This document shows, in pieces, positions 56,111-64,000 of a DNA stretch of 64,000 nt. Every line of letters starts with the position of its first letter. Within the stretch, counting starts at the first letter, position 1. The notes beneath the pieces were generated by a model. It saw only the letters and a list, made by a program, of their open reading frames with translations. It was not told the DNA's origin and did not search any database. Source of the DNA: Gnetum montanum (Eukaryota; Streptophyta; Gnetopsida; Gnetales; Gnetaceae); the NCBI GenBank assembly GCA_015680685.1, contig MNCI01025086.1:198787-262786 (forward strand), written 5' to 3'. The translations under genes and the position numbers were made by a program.

Positions 56111-57840
56111 TCACATGTCCTTTTCAAATCTTACTTGTGAGGGAGTTCATCATCTTACTTAGGCATTATAACCATCATTTTTAATTCTTTTTGTTTTAAT
56201 ATTTCTTGATATTATTTATAGTTTTTGTGAAATTTATACTTGTTCAATATCTTTCAATTATCTAATATTTTCAATTATTTAAAATTATTTTAATTTTTAG
56301 TATGTTTTTCTGTTCTTTATATCTTTCATTTTTTATAGATTATATCATTCTTTAAATCATCTACTTTGTGGATTGTACATACCCTAATTATTTCTATTAA
56401 TAAATCCATCAACAATATACAAGATATCATTTAATTTAAAAGAATTTTACTCTATGCTATCAAATCATTAAAAGAATAGTTATACATATAGTGATATCAC
56501 ATTATCTGATCCTCTATTTCTAGTAGTAAGAGATCCTTACCATGGAAATAATGAGATTCTTCTCATAATTGAACCCATAATAATAGGCCTTAAAGAAAGG
56601 GTGAAGGAGCAAAAGGGATGATAATGTTCTAACATCAAGAGAACTTGTTAATTCCTTAATTTTCACCAAGTTTTCTATTGATCTCATGCTAATATAGTAA
56701 CACTTATATTTTCTTGTCTTTAGAAAATAATGTTACCTTGTTATGATACTAGAAAGACATGCTACATGTACATGAAGGTAGTCCTCTAAAAATAGAAAAT
56801 AATAATTAATTGATTAATTAATACATAAGAACTCATTGTTGGAGTACCATTTGAAAGATATTTCACCCATTCTTGAAGGTAGGATACTTTCAAGAATCCC
56901 ATGATTTCTTAGACTAATTTCATCATGTGATTGAAAAGACATGATCCATGTATAAAGTTGCATTGCTGATGAGGTTATTATTGGTTATGAAACTAAAACA
57001 ACATATGACCCATGCCTAAAGGTGCTCTACTAATCAATGGTCAAGGATGATAACACTAAAATTTAATGGTTAATTAATTATTAATAACGGACCAAATGAT
57101 CATTTTCCAATTTATCTTATGCAATGGTGTTGTATTGACATATTGGTTAGTTGGATACATGGTGCTAATATAGGATGATACAATATGATGTAATTGGAAA
57201 GAGAACTAAACTTGATTTTGATTTCTTATTAACAGGTATAATGATAAAATGAACCATGAATCATACATGGGATTCATTACAATTATGATAGGGCTTCTTA
57301 TGTCTCATTCACTATAGCCCCTTTTGATACCACTTCATCTTACTAGTCTATATGATTATGAATTTGATGGTTTTATGTAGCATAATATAGGATTCTAACT
57401 ATAATAGTTAAGAATGTATGTATTGGAATAATAATATAGTTCACATTAAATTTCTTGAGTGCCGACAAATGCTTATAAGAGTGGTTTTACAAGGGCATTA
57501 AAGGTAGTAGCCTGCTTTATGAAGGACCTACTTAGATAAATCTTGTGGATGATGTCTAAGAATCAATTTTACATCATCCTAATCATTTTGCACCACTATG
57601 TAACTTCATTCATCATAATAATTATTAATTCTTTTCAACTTTTTTTTTAATAATTTGATAACTTCTTCTATTTTCTCTTATACTTGAGCCGTTACCAACC
57701 ATTCTTGATCATTTTGACTTCCTCTACCTAAATTCTATCATTACCCTTCTACATAACATCCTCTAGAAACCTCAAGACTCTTAATATGGAAAGAAATAAT
57801 AGATTTTTAAATAAATATAAGGAAAATTTTAATTTTAAAG
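56111..57840 (+). other. Post-pol spacer of element E
   Basis: Colinear with C's spacer: ACTAGAAAGACATGCTACATG near 56751 (ACTAGAAAGACATGTTACTC in C) and a diverged form of the GGGGAGGACCCACTT landmark near 57520. No PPT or 3' LTR follows; the sequence passes into copia H, so E's 3' end is lost or displaced beyond the window. Confidence 0.6.
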
Positions 57841-59399
57841 TGAGTGATATTGTAGCTNATGTCACATCTACGATATCACTATTATAAATATCCATATATA
57901 CTCTTTACTTTTTGCTTTATTTGATAAAGGGGAGTTCATGCCATTTTCATCTCAAAGAGATGTCTTGATGTCATAACTTATAAACTAATCCAATTTTTAT
58001 CATTTTGTACCCTTTAAGCTCATGAAGTTGAGATTTTAGTATTGGAGAAAATACTTTGTTAATAAAAGTGAAGATTTGGAATGTCAAAATGCATGTTGTT
58101 TGTCAAATTAAAAGATGCCTTGCATATATTTTTTTATGGTAGAGTACATTGCCAAAATTTCTAGTGCTCCATTTATCTAGATTATACTTAGCTTAATCAA
58201 ATAGTTTGATAGGTCAACCAATTCCACTTAAGGTTAACCTACCTAAGAACTCCCAAACTTAGATGGAAAAATGCACATAGTTAAGGTCGATCATCCTTTC
58301 TTAAGGTTTACCTACTTGTGAGTTGGCAAAGGTGAAGAGAAATGATATAATCTTAAGATTGACTGACTCAAATTATATGAACGTTTAGTGTTGGGAAAAG
58401 AAATCACTCTTAAGGTTGATCAATTTTTCCATAGGTTCTTTGACCCAAGACCACTAGATGATGATAGTTGACTAGCTCCAAATACTTAAAATTGAGAAAG
58501 ATGACTATGATGAAAGCTATTGTTTTTTTTTACTATAGGAGAAATGGGTTGATTAACCTTGGTTAAGATTGACCTTTTAGGGAAAAAACAAAAAAATTAA
58601 AAAAGGCTAAAATGTGAAAACCCCATTGATTGTTGTGGAATAAACAAAGCATTGAGGAACAAGAGATGCCATTTTTCTTTGATAATAAAATGTTCATCTA
58701 AGAATATCATTGCTCTCATGGTTGTTAGTGCATAGATAGAGGTCGATCATTGAATTGAGATTGGTATTTCAATAGCCAGTAAGTAGTATCAAAGTAAGTT
58801 TTAGAAAAAAGCTTGAATGTATAAGGAAAAGAGCTAAACTAAAAAATATTACATCTTTTTATATTCATAGATTCTTATTGTTATATCTTTTTCATGATCT
58901 ATGCTTGTATTAGATGTGATTTGATCTACTAAAAGCTCCTGATAGCATCATTTTTATTTTCCTTTGTTTTGAATTCTAGTTTAAGGATTTAAGCCTAAAA
59001 ACCTTGGTTATATGAAAGGGAGACTGGAAATCCTTGAAACAACTATTTGTTCTTCATGGATTTAAGGATCAAAAGAGAACCTAGGGATTGGAGAGATTGG
59101 ATAGCCTCATAGAGGGAACTAGGCCTAAGCCAAACCATTATAAATCTTGGTGTGCACTATTCATTTTATTTTATTTCTTGTATTTCACTTTGATCTTAGT
59201 TAGATGTATTTTACTTTGCTTTATTCAGATATTTGTAAGAAAATTTAGTTGCTAAACTTAGTTTTAATTATGCAATATCTATTGGGATATCATATTCTTT
59301 CCCCCTCTAGGATGTAATATTTGATTCATAATTGGCATTAAATCTTGGTTACTTAAATATTAGATTAATCTTCTTCAAGAGTTTGTTCTTGTTTTATTA
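57841..59399 (+). mobile_element. Probable 5' LTR and leader of copia element H (boundaries unresolved)
   Basis: Lies upstream of H's gag. Two PBS-like sites are visible: TAGTATCAAAGTAAGTTT near 58786 (good match to tRNA-iMet TGGTATCAGAGCC) and TTGGCATTAAATCTTGG near 59330. A repeated AAGGTTGAYCWA-type motif occurs in this stretch (58230-58580). No second LTR is in the window, so the ends cannot be set. A single N lies at 57858. Confidence 0.4.
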
Positions 59400-60532
59400 T
59401 GTCTATTATAGGTACATAATTTACCAATAAGCCTCCATTTTTTATGGATCAAATTATAGCTATTAGAAAACTAAGATGAGGTATTTATTATAGTCCATTG
59501 ATTTTCATATCTAGCCATTGGTTGACCATGGGTATTTTGAGCCAATGGATATTTATACAAGTGGAAACTCCCACTCAAGAATCAATCCATAAAATAAATG
59601 GACAAAAAATAAAAAGAAGGAACATGAGGAAAATTCTAAGGTCATAGAAATCTTATACTACACTTTGTATTCAAATATGTTTGACTTGGTTACAATAAAA
59701 TCAAAAAGGAAATTTGGGAGCATCTCGAATATGCATATGATGATACAAATAAGGAAGGTATTCTTGCTCTCATAATAACCTTGGAAGGAAAGGAGAAACC
59801 TAAAGAATAAAGGTGAGAACAACATTGTTTTACTAACTATCTTCTTTACCAAGCCTTAGGCCATCTACAAGAAGATACATATGATTACTACCATGAATTT
59901 GACTATGGGGAAATCTACTAATGAATTAGTTCTTAGATACAAGTCTACTATATCAAAATGGAAGAGACATGTCTATCATAGCTATGAAAATATTAGATTT
60001 TTAAAAGCTAGCCAAGACATGTATATTAGGAAAAAAACAAAAGCACCAAGATAGAAAGAGATGAATTTCCTTGAATATAATGTACAAGGCATACATGCCT
60101 AAGCTAGAGCTTGAAGACAAACCATCTAATTTTTGGTATCTTAATAGTGGATGCTTAAGGAATATGACTAGGATAGATTAAGATTCATGTTTCTTACAAG
60201 CTATGATGATAGAAGTATCACTTTTGGAGATAATAGTAAGTCCACATGAAAGGAAAAGATATAGATGGAGGTAAGAACTCTAATAAAATTGATAATTTCC
60301 TCCATGTTATAGGATTAGAACATAGTCTATTGATTGTTAGTCAAATTTTTAGTAATGGAAGATGTGTTCTATATTAAGATAATCATTATATTATTAAGAA
60401 CTCTAAAACTCATGAAGTTATTATTATGGGACATAAATTTGAAAATTTCTATATCATTGATAATAGTAATTTAAGTAAATATAACTTAAAATGATTAATT
60501 ATAAATTTAGAGGATAATTGGCTATTGATGAG
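59400..60532 (+). pseudogene. copia gag and protease remnant (element H)
   Basis: Gag begins near TNKPPFFMDQIIAIRKLR, followed by YNKIKKEIWEHLEYAYDD and a broken tail. The protease/pre-integrase part near 60131 reads FWYLNSGCLRNMT, where copia usually has W..DSGC..HM, so catalytic Asp is now Asn. SITFGDNSK-type sequence follows. Reading stops at 60532 where element G is inserted; RT and the rest would lie beyond the right edge. Confidence 0.65.
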
Positions 60533-61418
60533 TGATGAGTAGGCCCTACGCCCAACCATACAAATAACTAAGCATTCACACGTGATCAAGTTGAATTCTG
60601 TGGACATATAGCCTTCTAAGTACACTAGTCTCTAGGAAGTGAAACTAACTATGGAAATTGTTGTCTTCCTAATTAAACTTATGAAATGCAAAGGTATAGT
60701 TAATTGCAAATTTGGGATATGATTTTTATCATTTTTATGTTTTATGTTCTAATTCACCAAAGAATACAGAATAAAAAATGAAAAGTATTTAATTTCTAAT
60801 TTAATCTAACTAGCTAACATTTAACTAATGCTAACATAAACATTTGTTCCCACTTGTTGTACACATCTTGAACACATTTAACGCTACTATGTTATCAAAT
60901 GTTAAGCATTATTGGGATTACCAAGTGCTAAGCATATTCTTGAAGTGGTCCTACTTATGTGCTTAATTGACCACAATTTAATTTAGCTTAGTCTATCTTA
61001 ATTGATTACTCAATTACTTAAAACATTAAAGAAAATTTCTTAAAATATCAAATGCATAAAGGAAATAATTAATCTACTTCAAGATGTTACAAGGTTTATG
61101 AGAAAGCTCATCTTTATTATCACACACATTATAGTGATTAGGTATAATAATGCTTGAATAAAGATCCATACACTCTTTGACTCCTATTTCGGGCACTTAG
61201 AAAAATATTCTAACTTTTGAATGACAAAACTACAAGAGTTTCATGACAACTATGAGACTTATATCATAAATGTAGCTAGTGAGCATGTATTTCTAGGCAA
61301 AATAGGGAGCCCCATTGATGAGTATGCATCAATGGATCAAATCCTTTGTCAACAGGATCCCATTGACAAGGTCACATTGATGGCATCCCATCAATGCAAC
61401 CAACAAAATGACTCATCA
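60533..61418 (-). mobile_element. 3' LTR of element G (TGATGAG family, 886 bp)
   Basis: On the minus strand it runs from TGATGAGTCATTTTG to ACTCATCA. U3 has CATTGATGG/CATCAATGG palindromes in place of the GATATC type. Blocks shared with B and C include the TTGTTCCCACTTGTTG region. The five bases before it (ATGAG) would be the target duplication; the partner is outside the window. Confidence 0.87.
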
Positions 61419-61620
61419 TACCCCTACAACTAAATGAAAAATCATCCTTGAGTTCTTTACAAAATTTGGAAAGGTATGAAATTATTGAGACACAAAACAA
61501 ACACACAAACTACACAACAAAAACTAAGTGCCTAGAGTGTATGGTTTTACAATGATTAAAAATTTCGGTATTTAGGACAACAAAATTGAACACTAGGATA
61601 AAAATGACAAACATAATTCT
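61419..61620 (-). promoter_or_regulatory. PPT and 3' untranslated end of element G
   Basis: The minus strand reads CATTTAGTTGTAGGGGTA at 61419-61436, an eroded PPT, preceded by non-coding sequence with no other signal. Confidence 0.7.
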
Positions 61621-64000
61621 TTAGATAGCATGAAGATGTTGGAGAAGATCAAATGATCCTAGGTGGTGGAGGCTCCTAAGGCTTTGAAGGACCTTCTCCT
61701 ACTTTGGATGCACATGGTGGTTAAGGAGGTTGTGGTTGTTCGGTGGTAGCTACAATGTCTAGTAAAAGATGAAAGGCATCCAAAGATGCCTTCATTTTCT
61801 CCTCCTTTCCCCTAGGATTGTTCACAATCCACGTAGCATCTTGAATGTGGCCAAAGTGGAAACATCATAGGAACAAGCCATTGTCAAGAATCGTTGCTTC
61901 ATGTTGACAAACCAAGTAGTGAAAAGTTTGTGTTCAACATTGACCACCTTGAGAGCATTTTGTAGGTCCTAGTAGTCATTCATACTTTTGGCTAGGTTCA
62001 TAGCAGTTGATCTCTAATCAGTAAATCACACCTTGAAAACCTCGAGTTCAACATTAGTAATATCAAGGCTTTTCTTTATCTCCTTATGGATTTTGAACTT
62101 TGTTTCATACAACAAGTACCAACTGGCTACTTCTCCAAGTTTGAGCATGACCATCTAGTAGTCAGCATTACTAGGTTTGTATAGCAAAGATTGGCAAGCT
62201 CCATGTATTCCGTCATCTCCTTGATCTGTAGCACTTTCATGTAGATCTCTACCTTGTTGTAGACATTGAGCCCATCAAAGATAGGCTACTAGAAATTACC
62301 TCCTTCTTTGAGCTACTGGAGGGCCTCGTTGATTTTTTCCTTTGCCATCTAGATGTGTTTTTCATTGATTTCTTTCTGTGGATAGACTTGATCTTTGTAA
62401 TGGTTCTTGACTCTCGCAAATTTGAAAGCCTCATTCTTACAAGTAGATATTTCTATTGTAGATTTTTGGTGAAGGGATTGGACTTCCTCTATGGAGAGAT
62501 TTCTATTTCTGGTTTCCAATATCCTTAGTTCAGTGTTCACTCTAGCTAGTTGCTCCTACTATTGATGGATAAATTCTTGCATCTACTACTTTTTCACATC
62601 AACATTCCACAAGCAATGATTCTCTATGGTCAGGATTTCATTCTCATGGTGCATCTTGACCAAGTCCATTTGAATGGTGTATGCCTTGGTATTGGTCATA
62701 GATTGGTTAAAGATGGCTATCTCCTTTACATTCTCAGCCTATTTGAGCTTGTCCTAAAGCTATTGAAAAGCTTCAACATGTGTTAGTGTAAGGTTGAGAA
62801 ATGTAGGATTGGCAAGGAAAGGTCTTAATTTAGCAGCCTCTGTAGCTAAGCATTGGTTCTAAGCTTGGGCTATTTTGAGTTTCCCCTTACTTCAAGTAGC
62901 TTTGATTGGATTACAATGATGGTATCCAAAAGATTGAAGATAACCAAAATCGGTTGCCTGATTTTCACTAGTCAATCCATCAACTGCTTGTGTTGGGCTA
63001 CACTTAATCTACTACTAACTATTCTTGTGGATGTTTTCACATCTTTAAGTGTAGAAACATCTATTATAGACATTACAAGCACATTTAAGGCCTCAAAAAT
63101 TTTATTAGTAATCACCTCTACTATTGTCTCCTACCCATGGTGTTGCATCACCAAGATAGTTGCCCCCTTGCCCTCCTCTAGACATATCAAAAAAGGAGTG
63201 GCATTCCTAGAGATTTTTGGGAATTGCTATTATTGCAAGAGGGAGACTATTACCTCTCAAGTGTTAGGATTTGATCTCATGGGTAGCTACATTCTTTGGG
63301 TTGAAAAAATTGGCCCACCTCCCTCCATTTGGCTGATGGTTTAAGCCACTTTGTTAAAGTGACTCATCGCTAGGCGATACACAGATGGGTCACTACCACT
63401 TGTCCTTGCTTACTACTCTTACTCATGTAAGTGCTACTCTCAAATCTCATGCATGTGCTCAAGGGAAATGTAGGCCTCTGATGTTGTTTCATGAGTTAGT
63501 GGTGGTGGTTGTGGTCATTTCTTCTCTTCTTGGATGATCTTAGTAAGCACCTTATCCTTCATCATTTCCACCCAAGTAGTAGATGGAGTACATTGGATCA
63601 TGTAATTTTTGTAGTGGGTTATTTCCTCCCATCTTGCATAATTTTTTGATAAGGAATGGAAAGGGGAGTACCTTCCTTCCATGTTCATTTGGTTTAAATC
63701 ACTTCTCTATCTCAAGATAGATTAGCTATGGAAGGTTGATGGGGAATTGACTGCTTAGAACAACACATGCATAGGTGAAGAAGATAGTGATCTTACTTGG
63801 ACTCACTATTGGGTTGATTTGGAAGGTTGTGATCTTAAAGTATGCATGTTTTATTGTCATGAGCGTGCCAAACTCCTTATGATTGACTCCATAACATCAC
63901 TACATCCATTCCTTCTTAATGTTAGGATCTACTTGCATGGGGATTTCTACAAGGTTGGCCCTTGTTTCTGGTAACGTAAGGATATTTGTAATGGCTTTCA
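61621..64000 (-). pseudogene. Accessory ORF (ORF3) of element G, incomplete at window edge
   Basis: Homologue of A's ORF3 on the minus strand. The globular part (64000-63560) reads AITNILTLPETRANLVEIPM, TIFFTYACVVLSS and VLPFPFLIKKLCKMGG, matching AILEVLNLSNTGPKV and TLPFPYLIRKLCKRAG in A. A Thr/Asn-rich hinge follows. The coiled-coil part includes ETRNRNLSIEEVQSLHQKST (A: ARENRTLSMEEVCIIHHKMA) and MTEYMELANLCYTNLVMLT (A: LTEYMELANVRYANLAMLT). The frame is broken by stops and shifts, and ends about 200 bp before the PPT, as in A. Two sense-strand copies in this position argue that ORF3 is a real gene of the family. Confidence 0.7.

Noticed and set aside
62853-63344. 163-residue plus-strand open frame
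   Set aside because: It lies antisense to the coiled-coil part of G's ORF3, which has a sense homologue in A. Long antisense frames are common opposite charged helical repeats.

Overview
The window is plant nuclear DNA made almost wholly of old, decayed LTR retrotransposons. I see no intact cellular gene, no rRNA or tRNA gene, no CRISPR array and no prokaryotic gene organisation. The evidence for a plant is: Ty3/gypsy elements with a primer-binding site (PBS) matching plant tRNA-Asp, a chromovirus with a chromodomain relic, Ty1/copia elements, AT-rich sequence, and long stretches of stop-riddled pol. The great age and deep nesting suggest a large genome such as a conifer or other gymnosperm, but that is inference.

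One gypsy family dominates. I call it the TGATGAG family: LTRs of about 850-890 bp start TGATGAG and end CTCATCA, the PBS resembles tRNA-Asp, and the polypurine tract (PPT) resembles AGTCATGGGGGTA. Its members are A (1-7222, +, left end outside), B (31393-37127, -, complete, target duplication CTCTT), C (44103-53989, +, complete, target duplication CATGT), E (about 25499 to 57840, +, split by D and C), F (23237-25498, +), G (60533 to beyond 64000, -), and the 3' end of another copy at 22909-23236.

Left to right. A is gag plus a spacer plus a large accessory ORF plus the 3' LTR. Beyond it lies a minus-strand gypsy gag (K, 7223-8035), a gap, and an unresolved stretch to 10337. A chromovirus (I, LTRs near 10338-10791 and 22417-22908) carries gag at 10792-11882 and pol at 18781-21760. 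Its middle is replaced by about 6.9 kb holding another LTR (J, 11883-12376), a degenerate intron-containing minus-strand gene (12576-14103, perhaps to 14817) and a compositionally distinct gene-like stretch (15121-16620). F and E follow. E is interrupted by a minus-strand copia (D, LTRs 28762-29739 and 42869-43875), which itself contains B. E resumes at 43876, is interrupted by C, resumes at 53995 with RT/RNase H/integrase, and fades out near 57840. A plus-strand copia (H, gag-protease at 59400-60532) is cut by G, whose accessory ORF runs off the right edge.

Relative ages follow from nesting and from LTR divergence judged by eye: E is older than D, D older than B, and E older than C. By eye the LTR pairs are roughly 94% identical in B, 85% in C and 75-80% in D.

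The most unusual content is in the TGATGAG family. Copies carry complementary sets of modules: pol without the accessory ORF in C, the accessory ORF without pol in A, and neither in B. A PPT duplicate is conserved far upstream of the 3' LTR. The first ~100 bp of the LTR is a fast-changing set of short palindromes. There is also a clear scaffolding error in C: an inverted, overlapping contig between two single-N gaps.
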